This document shows, piece after piece, positions 42,619-52,415 of a DNA stretch of 64,000 nt (position 1 is the stretch's first letter; each line of letters opens with the position of its first letter). The notes under the pieces were generated by a model that was not told where the DNA came from, searched no databases, and was given only the letters and a program-made list of their open reading frames with translations. The position numbers and the translations under genes were made by a program. The stretch covers positions 456,003 through 520,002 of the forward strand of contig MU270059.1 in NCBI GenBank assembly GCA_021432635.1, read 5' to 3'. Source of the stretch: Thozetella sp. PMI_491. Lineage: Eukaryota; Ascomycota; Sordariomycetes; Chaetosphaeriales; Chaetosphaeriaceae.

Positions 42619-43794
42619 TGTATTGGGATTGAATTTGTCAAGTGCCCTAGCCGTGTCGGTGTTGAAAAGAGAGAAAAGTCGATCGATGGAACAATTCAAT
42701 AAAGCAGGATCGTTGTACTTCGTTCTTAAGTCACCCCGCGTTTTATTGTGTGACTCAGAATTGAGGCTGTGCTAACAAAAAGCGACACTCAGTGGCAACG
42801 AAATTGTTAGGGGAAGAAGGTTGGTTATCCCCGACCTGGCTAGGCAACCCATCAGCACTAGAGCCGCTGAAAGTTATATTTAAAATACATATCTTCGATT
42901 AGCACTTAAATCCGAGATGGTAATAACAGTAACTATTAAACGCATCGCTGATTATCGTTTATTAGTAAGCTATCAACTGACGGTTTTATCACGTTCGAGT
43001 GTACTTGTTTAGATTAGCCCTGGCCCTGGTCGGGCAATACTCCCGAAATGCCACCATCCTGCCTCGGCTCCGCCTTTATTGGAGTAGGTACCTCAATCTA
43101 GAAAGGACTTGGGTACAGGTAAATTCGTGCAGATCCTCAGTCGGCCATCCCGGGACCACTAGTCCAGTAAACTCAGCAAGCATACTACATTCTTACAGCT
43201 TCATTAGTGTTCAATATACCTCTCGATCATTAGCTAGATAATTCGAGTATATCGTGCAATGGGGAATAAGTTGTGCGAGGTCTCGCTCATAGCGTCGATA
43301 CGATCCGTCTAAGTTGATCAAAGCATCTGGTAAGAGAATCTAAGGAGTGCTGGATCTGGCCACTGATCTGGCCAGGGGGATTTCCTACACACACATATAT
43401 ACAGCTGCCAGCAGCTCGATCTCGTTTATAGAGTCTTTAGATAGTACAATACGCAATTAAATCCATATATGCCTTTCCATACAGTCGATTTTACACGACA
43501 TCGACCGACCGACATATCAAATGGGGTGGTTTAGAGAAAGAATAGCCTAGTTGCAAACCAATAAGTTTGACCGGCGATCATATACTTGTACTAGCTACCA
43601 GATTAACTACCTAGATAGACGCCCAGGGATACCAAGTTTGTGCGTTCTGTAGCTCTAGGTTTGTAATTCGTGTCAAGAAATCTGATAAGGAGCTGTTTCC
43701 ATATAATACGTGATCGAAATAGCAATGAATGATTTGTGGTATGACTACAAGACGGTAGCAGCCATGAGATTCGCACTGCTCTTCCCTAGCAAGT
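42619..43794. other. Gene-free stretch
   Basis: About 1.18 kb, AT-rich from 42880 to 42990 and 43380 to 43600. It carries the TatD-like promoter and the 3' region of the beta-helix gene. Unrecognised ORF at 42999-43241. Confidence 0.35.
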
Positions 43795-44823
43795 TTAGTT
43801 GTTATGATCAATCTGATTATTTCCCTTTGAGTAGTTGGCCACATCCTGGTCGTTCTTGGACAGAGTATTGTAAGTGATATGGTTGTTTTTAGCAGTTGCA
43901 ACCTTCGCGCCGGATGTATCGTCGTACACGAGGATGCCCACCGCGAGCCCTTTGGGATTATGACCATCTGATATGCCTGTGATCGTGTTGCGAGACACAT
44001 TGGTATTGACGGCGCCGGCAATGGTAACACCGGCAGCCCAGACAGGAGCAGGCGATGAGCAGTTCCGCGGGGAGGGGCCGAACTGATTTCCCGTCACCTG
44101 AGCGCCGCTCACGAATGGGTCAACGTAGGCGCCGAAACAACATTTGTTGACCTTGTTATTGCTCACATCGGCACCGTTGGTCTCGATACAGAGACCGATG
44201 GCATAGCTGGAGATGGTGTTCTGAGTGACCGAGACATTTGATTTGTCGTCCATACAGATGCCGATGAACATGATCGATTTCGCCTTGACTGTGTTATGTG
44301 CAACAATGGAGCCCTTTGAGCCTACTGTAAGAATGCCGTAGTAGGCTCCGTCTGATACCGTGTTATTCCGCACTTCAGTGTTCTTGGCCCCAACCACGGC
44401 GATGTTTAGACCGTAGAAGCCCTGAACAGAGAATCCGCTAACCTTGACACCTTCGACAAAGGATCCCACCGACGACACTTTGCGGTGTTCGCTCCGAAAG
44501 GGTGCTAGCTTCACGCCAGTGCCAATAATGCAGATACCTGCGACTGTGTTATTGCCAGCTAATCCCACACAACCATTGCTAATAGCTGGTTTCTTCCGCG
44601 GTGGCTTGAGTACTGCTCCTTTCTCTGCGACTAGACTGATGTGACTTTTGGAGATTGTTAGCTGCTCATAGTATGTGCCCGCCTGAACAATGATCTGATC
44701 GCCTGGTTTTGCAGCGTCGATGGCTGCTTGGATGCTTTGTGACGGGTTGACGCTAATGTTTCCGTGTACAACACCGAGGAGAGCGAGCGACGCTGTAATC
44801 CAGGTCAGGACTGGAGAAGGCAT
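43795..44823 (-). CDS. Secreted right-handed beta-helix protein
   Basis: Single-exon, 342-residue protein. A 21-residue signal peptide ends at VVHG-N. The sequence then has SIQAAIDAAKPGDQIIVQAGTYYE in segments typical of the start of NosD/PbH1 parallel beta-helices, followed by about nine turns with repeating N-N-T-[VI] or N-N-K-V steps (for example VRNNTVSDG, VAHNTVKAK, VTQNTISS, VSNNKVNK, VSRNTITG, ITYNTLSK). Such Asn ladders are usual in the fold. Several N-glycosylation sites. In this fold, polysaccharide lyases, epimerases and binding proteins occur; the catalytic acids of pectate lyases cannot be placed by eye. Probably extracellular and possibly carbohydrate-directed. Confidence 0.85.
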   Translation of the reverse strand: MPSPVLTWITASLALLGVVHGNISVNPSQSIQAAIDAAKPGDQIIVQAGTYYEQLTISKSHISLVAEKGAVLKPPRKKPAISNGCVGLAGNNTVAGICIIGTGVKLAPFRSEHRKVSSVGSFVEGVKVSGFSVQGFYGLNIAVVGAKNTEVRNNTVSDGAYYGILTVGSKGSIVAHNTVKAKSIMFIGICMDDKSNVSVTQNTISSYAIGLCIETNGADVSNNKVNKCCFGAYVDPFVSGAQVTGNQFGPSPRNCSSPAPVWAAGVTIAGAVNTNVSRNTITGISDGHNPKGLAVGILVYDDTSGAKVATAKNNHITYNTLSKNDQDVANYSKGNNQIDHNN

Positions 44824-45507
44824 GTTGCTATCGTTTTACAAAGCATGAATGCGAATGCGAATGTACGACAATAACGGCACCAAGACTGGTGCTCGAGAAA
44901 CTCTCCACTTTATGCCGTTTGAGAAGAAGTAAGTTTGTGGCGAAACAGGGCTGGCAGAGCGGGCCAACACTCAATTATCTACCTAGCCATCTCACTACAT
45001 CTAGGCAGCTACCCTTAGGCAGGTGCTCGGGCTCAAATCGATGCCTGGAACGCGATAAAAGCTTCCAGTCCCTTGCAGGCTTTAGCTGCAGACGCTTTTC
45101 GCGACAGATGCCAGCCAGCTAGGTTCATGATTGGATATGGCCTTCGTCTTCCCACAAAGTTAATTATAAAATATGCCACATGAACATGTCAAGCATGCCA
45201 ATGGGGCCAGAATAGCATTCCAATCAAGCATGAATAGCATGCCAACCAAATATGACTGGTATGCTAATCCAGGAGCATTGACCACCACTGTAATCCATAT
45301 CCACAACGCTGTTGACATAGATCCCTCTAGTCATGCGGGAGTTATACATCCCTTGGACGGCTCAAAGGTGTTAGATAGTCTCTATCACTATCGTGAAGCA
45401 AAGGAATTGATGTTTAATGGTGTGCTGGGAGCGTTGTCACGTACCAATACATCTTCCAAATACTTCATGTTCTGCAGTACAGTTATTGGCAATTGATAAG
45501 GGGCATT
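44824..45507. other. Gene-free stretch
   Basis: Promoter side of the beta-helix gene. At 45175-45270 the motifs AGCATG and ATAGCAT.CCAA recur loosely (for example AAGCATGCCAAT, GAATAGCATTCCAATCAAGCATGAATAGCATGCCAACC), a degenerate short repeat patch. The 107-codon ORF over it is not convincing. Confidence 0.35.
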
Positions 45508-46164
45508 ATTTTGACCACGGCCTATGTTAAGGACCCGTTACAGCTCTCCAGGGAAGTTCTCTCCGGAACAAAGCTTTGCGTCCATGGCTCTCGAAGCCTA
45601 TGCAGCGATCCGGACGCCCGAGGATATCACATATCAACAGAATGTTCCTGGGACGTCTCGAGAACAGCAAGTTCGGTTGTGCGCTGAAGGTACGGTTGTA
45701 TTTTATCCTCGACTTTGACGAACTCGTAAACGGCTTACGGATTGGCATCGTTCCATTTCTGGTCTGGGAAGGCCTGCACGGATAGGGGCATGTCAGAGAG
45801 GTTGCTTGTTCCAGATATGTGGATCACCCACGGCAAAGGCCCGCCCAGCGGAAGCTGGCGTGATAGCCCCGTTGCGAACGCTTTAGGCCCCTAAACCCCG
45901 AATTCCACCCCTGCGTTGATGATCAAGCTGTAATCAGCGGCTGTGTTAGCGATGAAGGTCACATCGGCCAACCCTTTCCATAGAATGGAGTGGATTCGAT
46001 CTCCGTAAACACATTTTAGCCTCTCTGCCTTTCCTTCCCCTCGGATGAGCAGGTCGAAGACAAGATCTTTAAGGCTAGGCTCCGTACTCTTGACAGGGAA
46101 ACCAAGGATGGTGCCGCCATGATATCCCGTAGCACCAACGAAGAGTACCTTTTATGTCGGCATG
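45508..46164 (-). pseudogene. Decayed NAD(P)-binding (NmrA/epimerase-like) protein gene
   Basis: One minus-strand frame reads from an ATG at 46164 through a good dinucleotide-binding start (KVLFVGATGYHGG), PSLKDLVFDLLIRGEGKAERLK, GDRIHSILWKGLADVTF and WVIHISGTSNLSD to QRTTELAVLETS near 45600. Four or so stops interrupt it: TAA at codon 4, TAG near 45892, TAA near 45737 and TGA near 45592. The frame itself is unbroken, so these are point changes, not assembly indels. The family is the NAD(P)-binding Rossmann group common in fungi (NmrA-like or epimerase-like). The C-terminal third is missing or too diverged to see. Non-functional. Confidence 0.7.
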
Positions 46165-46736
46165 GCTTAAGGTAGATAAAGAGTCTTGGAATAACCTTTT
46201 TTCCCCTCCTTCTCTATTTCCTCTCAAATAATATAGAGAATCGTTCACTGGGTTGGGAGAGCTAAGAATATTAATATGTGCTGATGCGGCTTACATTGGA
46301 GTTCTACGCAAGCTATCTTATTGGGCGTTATCTCAGTGAGTGGCAACGACAAGCAGCGAATCATGCGAACACCTGGCATACTGGTGACCACAGTTGTGCC
46401 CAATAAATATGTTCAGCCCGAGGCCACCCAATCCGCTTTGAATGATCTACACCAGCATGCACCATCAAAGATGAAGTGAACTTAGTAACAGGCAATTCTC
46501 ACTTACTTCCGGAGTCGTCATGTTAGATATTATAGCTGACAAACCAGAACAGAAAAGTGGAACTCATCTCGTCGAAAAGGCAACTAAGAATGAACCAGAA
46601 AGTCACGAGTATTGCTACTCCTTCGACTTTTATTCATATTGGCTAGCTGGAGATTCCTACGCCCATGACAGCAAGCCTGGGGCTGTGTCGCTGTTATAGC
46701 TTGATAACTAATGCGTGAGCCTTCCCATCTGATCTT
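46165..46736. other. Gene-free stretch
   Basis: About 570 bp between the dead NAD(P)-binding gene and the 3' end of the UstYa-like gene. No feature recognised. Confidence 0.35.
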
Positions 46737-47748
46737 TTAGATCCAGCGGTCTGAGTTCTGCCGTTCTTTTTCAAGATATGAGATAATTTCATCGTAGCTT
46801 TTGCACACATGCGTAGCATCCCAGCCGTCAGTACCCCCAACTCCTTCCGGAAATGTTGTTTCCTGCCCCTCCAGCGCTATGTCTCCGCAACACATTATGC
46901 CTTGCCTAATCATATCTATGCAGTGCGCTAAGTGCCAATAAGGTTTGTGCGGGTACTTATCGGGGTTGCCGGACGAGATTGCAGCAAGTGTTTGAGAGAT
47001 AGAATGGAGACAATGCAGTTGATGCGTCATCGAGGTGGTGAAGGTTGTGGGAAACAGCCCTTAGGACGTAATATTAGCACTGATAGTTATATAGTTATAC
47101 GGTAGCAGATATGAATCCTTACCTTCTATGGGAGTGGGGAGATGTCGGTACATTTCTGGCTGTTCAACCTTTACGAATCCCAAACCTTCTATTTGATCTC
47201 GTCAACGACCACCAGGAGCGGGTCATTCTACTGCGTCACACCTACTGGGAACAATACCCAGCCATTTCTTCTTGACGGCATCGGTAAAAAAGTCGGTTGC
47301 GTTTTCGGGAACGAAACCAGGGTCCGGAGAAAAGACCTTGATCTCTTGTGACACTGTTCACAGAGTCAGCTAATTAATTATCCAATATTTGGCCTAAGGA
47401 TTGGCTGTTACTCTTTGGCGCAAACCCCGTGATATCACCTGCGAATTCGAATTCGTCGTGTGGTTTCGTCGAGGAGTAGGACTTATCCGCCAGTAAGCCA
47501 ATTATTATCAAAAATAGTAGTACCTCTAGGACCCATCGAAAAGACAAAATTCCTGAAACTTGCTGGTAGGCAAAGTGAAAGTGCCCCCAGCGTCGGTAAA
47601 CTTGATCCTCTTCTTCAGTTGACCACTTCCGGCTTTCGTGGTGACCCATCAACGGTACATCAGCGTCTGCATTCCAGGCTATATGAGTTTCGAGGGCATC
47701 TTGGCCCCGGCTCTCAGAGTATTGGTCGAGTGTCTGCGGTCTAGTCAT
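46737..47748 (-). CDS. UstYa-like (DUF3328) putative oxidase
   Basis: Four exons keep frame: 47412-47748, 47246-47353, 47123-47188 and 46737-47059, joined by introns 47354-47411, 47189-47245 and 47060-47122; product 277 residues. One N-terminal transmembrane segment (about residues 71-87, VLEVLLFLIIIGLLA) anchors the protein, with a lumenal catalytic part. The two family motifs are present: THQLHCLHSI (HxxHC) and YWHLAHCIDMIRQGIMC (second HxxHC). UstYa-type proteins catalyse oxidative cyclisation, hydroxylation or chlorination of ribosomal or non-ribosomal peptides in ustiloxin, cyclochlorotine and similar pathways. No precursor-peptide gene with Kex2-cut repeats, NRPS or tyrosinase is seen within the window, so it may be orphaned or act in trans. 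Confidence 0.9.
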
Positions 47749-48672
47749 CTTGGTGCTTCCCAGGTAGTTTTACAATACACCAAAAATGCAAGAAAATGAA
47801 ATTGGACGCTATCAGACAAAATGGTAAACGTTCGTCAACGGGTGTGTATTGCACCGTTCCCTCTCAATCATTGCTCTTGCTGAGGCGGGCGAACGAAGAT
47901 GGCCGCAGCTAATCGGAACTGCTAGACGAGAGATGGCAACAGTCGGGGCAATGCAACTTTAGTTCTCGGATATATTCTAACGAAACAGAACGTACACATT
48001 ATACATTATAAGTCTAGCATTCTAGACCACGGCGAATGCCTCGGCAATGATTGGGGCTGGGTCAGGAGCATCAGGAATGCGGGGTCGCAAAAGGTGGGAA
48101 AGGAGGGGTCGCCTATCCTACCTTACCCTTGCCCGCTTTGCATGATACGTGCTTGTCTCTGCGTACGGCATGGCCTACCCTCCAATACAGGAACCCTTGC
48201 ATTAGATAGGCGGAGGCACCTTACCTTGCCTCGGATCAAGCCCAGTCAGAGGTGGAGCTCTTGCCGAGCCTCAAGCAACGAATATAGCCATACGATACGG
48301 AGGTGCCTACCACTACTACTTTGCGGATGGCTTCATTTCACATGTATTTACTTTTTGATATGCCCTAATCTGAAAGGAAGCGAGTCGCTCTGCTCGGAAA
48401 TGTCATTTGCCCTATCGCGGATAAGCCTCTCCAGCGCTAGTATGCGATTAGGCAGCCCATTTCGGTCTAATGCCGACGGACACAGTTGATAGGGATCCTA
48501 CCGCCTGAATTAGCTGAACCAACAAGCTTGTGCTCAGTCGAAGGATTCTCACCCCCTTTCTCACTCTTCGTTTCCTGGGTTCAACAATTACACCACCCGC
48601 AACTTTATCGCTTTTAGGATCGACTATTAAGGCCCGCGCGGTGCTTATCAAGCCTGCTCGCCGACTGACAAA
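47749..48672. promoter_or_regulatory. Divergent intergenic region, UstYa-like / DUF829 genes
   Basis: About 920 bp with no credible gene. It must carry promoters of two divergent genes. No named sites were assigned. Confidence 0.35.
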
Positions 48673-49539
48673 ATGGCAACTAAAACGGCGGACCCGCTTT
48701 CCTTCATGCAGAAACTGTCCGACACTGTCTTCTTCTATCAGCCTCCCGACCTCCCTACTATATCCAGAACCACATCGGCCCCGACAATAGAACAAGATCG
48801 AGAGCCCGCGGTCGTCCTTTTGCTTGGTTGGATGGATGCTCGGGACGCTCACCTTGCTTGGTTCGCCCAAAGGTACCGTATCGTGTTTCCTCGAGCGGCT
48901 ATAGTGCTCGTAAAAGCACGGACTGTTGGGCTCTCAGTCGCGAGTATTGGACGCCGAGATGCGCAGGCTGCTGCTCTGCCCCTGCGCACTGTCCTAGGCG
49001 ATGGTACGCATTCGGGGATGCGCCTCCTTATCCACGCTTTTTCTGGCGGGGGATCATCCTCACTCTATCACCTTTACAACCTCTATGGTTCACCTGTACC
49101 GAAGCACGCGACGATCTTCGACTCGACACCGGGCGTTTGGTCGTATTCTTTTGCATCCAATGTCCTTGTTGCTGGGGTAAAGAACGGACTGATAAAATAC
49201 CTCTTGGCCATTCCGCTATCACACGTGTTGGCCATCATATCCTGGCTGTGCATCTCAGCTTTAGCCATAGCGCCAGACACCCAGAAGATATGGGCTACCG
49301 CGCATAACAACCCAGCCAAAAACCTTGAGACGCGGCGGACCTATATGTATAGCGACGTGGACAAGATTGTCTCGAAAACCGCCATTGAAACTCATGCAGA
49401 CGAGGCGGAGGCGAAAGGATTTATCGTGTGGAGACGAGAGCTGTTTGAGGGCAGCGGTCATGTGGCCCACGCCAAGAGCGATCCTGAGCGTTATTGGCGC
49501 GTGGTGAAGGAGACGTGGGAGGGCAAAACGTTGGCGTAA
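48673..49539 (+). CDS. DUF829 / TMEM53-like alpha/beta hydrolase
   Basis: Single-exon, 288-residue protein. Residues 45-60 contain VVLLLGWMDAR, the usual first core strand of the DUF829 family. The nucleophile elbow is AFSGGGSSS with Ser124, and the general-base His is in GSGHVAHAKSDPERYW near the end, the characteristic final motif. The acidic residue is probably the Asp in YSDVDKIV. A hydrophobic stretch at about 170-197 (LLAIPLSHVLAIISWLCISALAIA) might insert in or lie on a membrane; in human TMEM53 the protein is at the nuclear envelope. Substrate unknown. Start at 48673 is in a good context (CAAAATGG). Confidence 0.85.
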   Translation: MATKTADPLSFMQKLSDTVFFYQPPDLPTISRTTSAPTIEQDREPAVVLLLGWMDARDAHLAWFAQRYRIVFPRAAIVLVKARTVGLSVASIGRRDAQAAALPLRTVLGDGTHSGMRLLIHAFSGGGSSSLYHLYNLYGSPVPKHATIFDSTPGVWSYSFASNVLVAGVKNGLIKYLLAIPLSHVLAIISWLCISALAIAPDTQKIWATAHNNPAKNLETRRTYMYSDVDKIVSKTAIETHADEAEAKGFIVWRRELFEGSGHVAHAKSDPERYWRVVKETWEGKTLA

Positions 49540-50346
49540 TGGAACTTCGATTTCCGCATTTGAGTATTCCTCATTCGAGCATTGTGTAGGATGAATCTGA
49601 AGCGACCTACGACTAGTCCCTGCCGTACCTTGTAATCGGCGGATTTGCGATGGGCTAAATGTGAATATAATTGCCTCGCATGGAAGTAGTGCTTCTAGTC
49701 AGCCGAGAATTCAGTTAAGCATTTATCTACCACTATCGGTTCAACGAGAATGACGCGTCCTTGCACACTCCCTATCAATAGACTGTCAAACTACAACGGG
49801 TCTCGTCGGTGGGACTTTTTGGGCTGAGCAAGGTTTTTTCCCATTTCCATCTGTGATTCGGACGAAATCCATGGTGAACCCTAGCCTGTGGGGATCTTTT
49901 CCCCGGCGTATTGGGATGAAAAGGCGCCTCAATCCGCCAGCATGCTAAAGTGTCACAATCTCATGCATACACAGTGACTCCAATGGTTCACTTAGGCTTA
50001 GCTCGCATGGTTCAATTGTAACCCGGCCGGGGGCGGTGCTGGGCTACCCGATCCAATGGGCGCGATATAAGACAGTGGCAGGGCAGTGGCTGCATCCCGC
50101 TAGCGTAGGCGTGCATGCTGGTGAACCCATTTTATTGGGTATATCGTGGGTAGCTGAAGTGCTTGAAATAATACGGTACATGCTGGATGCAGTGAGTCAA
50201 CGCGTAGCACAACAGCAAACTGTGGCCGATCAAAGTCATGCGAGACGGTTGAGATGGCCGACATTTAGTTATAAAGCCAGCATGTCCCCCGACTCCTATA
50301 TAAGCATGCAGGAGACCAGAGACCACAATAGCAGTAAAACCATCAC
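49540..50346. other. Gene-free stretch
   Basis: About 800 bp; 3' flank of the DUF829 gene and promoter of the 2EXR gene. CCAAT at 50053-50057 (GATCCAATGGG). No gene recognised. Confidence 0.35.
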
Positions 50347-51633
50347 ATGAATGTAAACTGCACTAGAATACGATACCAAAATCGAATCAATATTATCCAC
50401 CGCCTACATTCTAAATATTCCGCCATGGTCTCGTCTTGTTCGCATATAAGACAGTCCCAATGGTTTAACCCTGACCTGGTGAAACCGCAGGCGCAACCCC
50501 TACACGTTCTGAAGGAGATCCTAGGAGAATATTGCATCCCTCCCAAAGCTCATGCGTGGCTCCAGAGTATTGTTGCCCTCCAAGAGTGCAGCCAAGAACT
50601 CGAAAAGAATCCAGCCAAGGGAAAGACCTTTCACCACTTCCCTAACCTTCCAGCAGAATTGCGACTCAAGATCTGGAAAGAATCTTTACCTCGACGCACC
50701 ATACGCACCACTTCATATGGTCGGGAATGGAACCGGGAGTTGCCGAGAATATGGAAGCTTGAGCAAGCCTGTCGTGAAGCGAGGGAGGTCGTGCTAAGGT
50801 GCACGAAGCAGCTTAGATGCCTAGTCCCCCACTTACTAAACCCGGAACGAGACATTCTCTCCTCTTGGTTCACATCAGCAGATGTTCTGAGTGTGGGAAA
50901 GAATACGTCTCTGTTGACCTGGACAGGCCTGGACTATACTACGATGGTCGGCGAGTTTGACGCCATCTCCATCCCACTCAGTGGTATCGACTTCCATGAG
51001 AACAAGCCAGCACGACTGACAGCCAAGGACTTGTCTAAGGTTAAAAAATTGTTGGTGGTTGTGCAAGAAATTAACATGGAACTTAATCTGCCATCTACTA
51101 ACGCTACGGTGGCTGGTGATGGTGTCGAGAATCCCCTCCTCACTGCCAATGCGCCTGGGCCGATGCCCCGAACATCACGTCATGCGATTCACAGGCCACG
51201 ATGCCATCTCTATCAGGTGGCGCATCTTTCTGACCGGGGCAGAATTGCCTCAACATTAGAATTGGTTAGCAAGTCCTTTGGCCACGGCCGTGTGGAGCAG
51301 AAGACCCTAGGCAACCATATCCCGGAGCAGTGCGTAGACTGCGCGGAGGTGTGGTGGAAAGATGAAGGACTGAAGATTGCTCAGTGCCAGCTGCTCAAGT
51401 CCGTGTGGGAAGATGAGAGGCTTGACGAGTTTCGCAATTCTGGACAGAATATCGCGCGGGAGAATTGGAATCCTGGACCTTTTCCGGGCGAGCAGCCCCG
51501 GCCAACGGACCTCCTGGGAATTCATGGAGATTTTGATGCTGAGAATGAGTGGGCAAAGAAAGTGTTGAATGAATTGCCTCCTTTGCTGCCGGCTGTAGGA
51601 TTCAACTTCTACTGGAATGACATTGTTGGCTGA
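50347..51633 (+). CDS. 2EXR domain protein of unknown function
   Basis: Single-exon, up to 428 residues. ATG at 50347 or, more likely by position of conserved sequence, the in-frame ATG at 50425 (MVSSCSHIRQ). The recognisable part is the 2EXR-type segment at about residues 92-118: a TFHHFPNLPAELRLKIWK stretch with the hallmark F-x-x-LP-x-E-[IL]R-x-x-IW pattern, followed by the early part of the domain up to VPHLL. Proteins with this segment are very numerous in Sordariomycetes and Leotiomycetes, resemble F-box proteins in layout, and have no settled function. A CVDC pair occurs near residue 330. No signal peptide or membrane segment. Confidence 0.8.
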   Translation: MNVNCTRIRYQNRINIIHRLHSKYSAMVSSCSHIRQSQWFNPDLVKPQAQPLHVLKEILGEYCIPPKAHAWLQSIVALQECSQELEKNPAKGKTFHHFPNLPAELRLKIWKESLPRRTIRTTSYGREWNRELPRIWKLEQACREAREVVLRCTKQLRCLVPHLLNPERDILSSWFTSADVLSVGKNTSLLTWTGLDYTTMVGEFDAISIPLSGIDFHENKPARLTAKDLSKVKKLLVVVQEINMELNLPSTNATVAGDGVENPLLTANAPGPMPRTSRHAIHRPRCHLYQVAHLSDRGRIASTLELVSKSFGHGRVEQKTLGNHIPEQCVDCAEVWWKDEGLKIAQCQLLKSVWEDERLDEFRNSGQNIARENWNPGPFPGEQPRPTDLLGIHGDFDAENEWAKKVLNELPPLLPAVGFNFYWNDIVG

Positions 51634-52415
51634 AACACCTACACCGCTGAACGAAGTGGTACTGAACTTTGTGGACAATATTGGCCGATCACAGGAGAAA
51701 GAATATGCAAAAAGCGAAGCATCACAGGACAGTTATGACTGCTTGTTCGAATCCACTCAGGTTCTTATATATTGCAAGCTCTAGAACTTTGATAACTAAC
51801 TTGTAGAGTGAATGCTTACTAAACTTTCCTTCGTTGATCATTAACTCGAGCTCCTAGTCGGCGAAGCAAGATAAAGTGGAATACGACGTCCCTCCATGCT
51901 ATATTAAGTGAGTGGCAAAGCCTCATTCACCCTCAAGGGGCAGCTCTCCCGACTACTACTGAAACCGAATCATGTGGATCCCAGCAGCAACCAATGTCTA
52001 CAGCCCCTTGGAAATCATTTTGTGTGTCCATATTAGTTCCCTGTCCTGTAACCTCGGTCACAATGGCGTTAGCCAACCCCCAAATCATTTTTGTTTCTCT
52101 GACACATATGCTTGCATGGTCTACCTACCCGTCACTCCGTAACTCTCTCAATAGCCTCTCTCTGTGTAAATTATCGCGTGTACTTATTAATTCAGTCATG
52201 GCCTCCAACAGGACTTAGTCACGGTAGCATCTTACTTTTGCAGCGCGGAATACGGTTTCTAGCCGGTCGCTGAAGCAGACGGCGCTGGAAAACTCTGATC
52301 GACTCAGTGCGAAGCTTATAAATTAGAGAGATAGCTCGGTCTCTAAATATGTGTTATAGGCTCCATATGATTAGGCTATGTGTGTAGAGTCGTCGCGACT
52401 GTCGATGATCTGGAC
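51634..52415. other. Convergent 3' region
   Basis: About 780 bp between the 2EXR gene and the large unknown gene. The ORF at 51994-52218 is unremarkable. Confidence 0.35.

Noticed and set aside
45175-45270. AGCATG/ATAGCAT repeats as a CRISPR-like or satellite array
   Set aside because: Units are short, irregular and few, and the host is a eukaryote; a degenerate low-complexity patch is enough.
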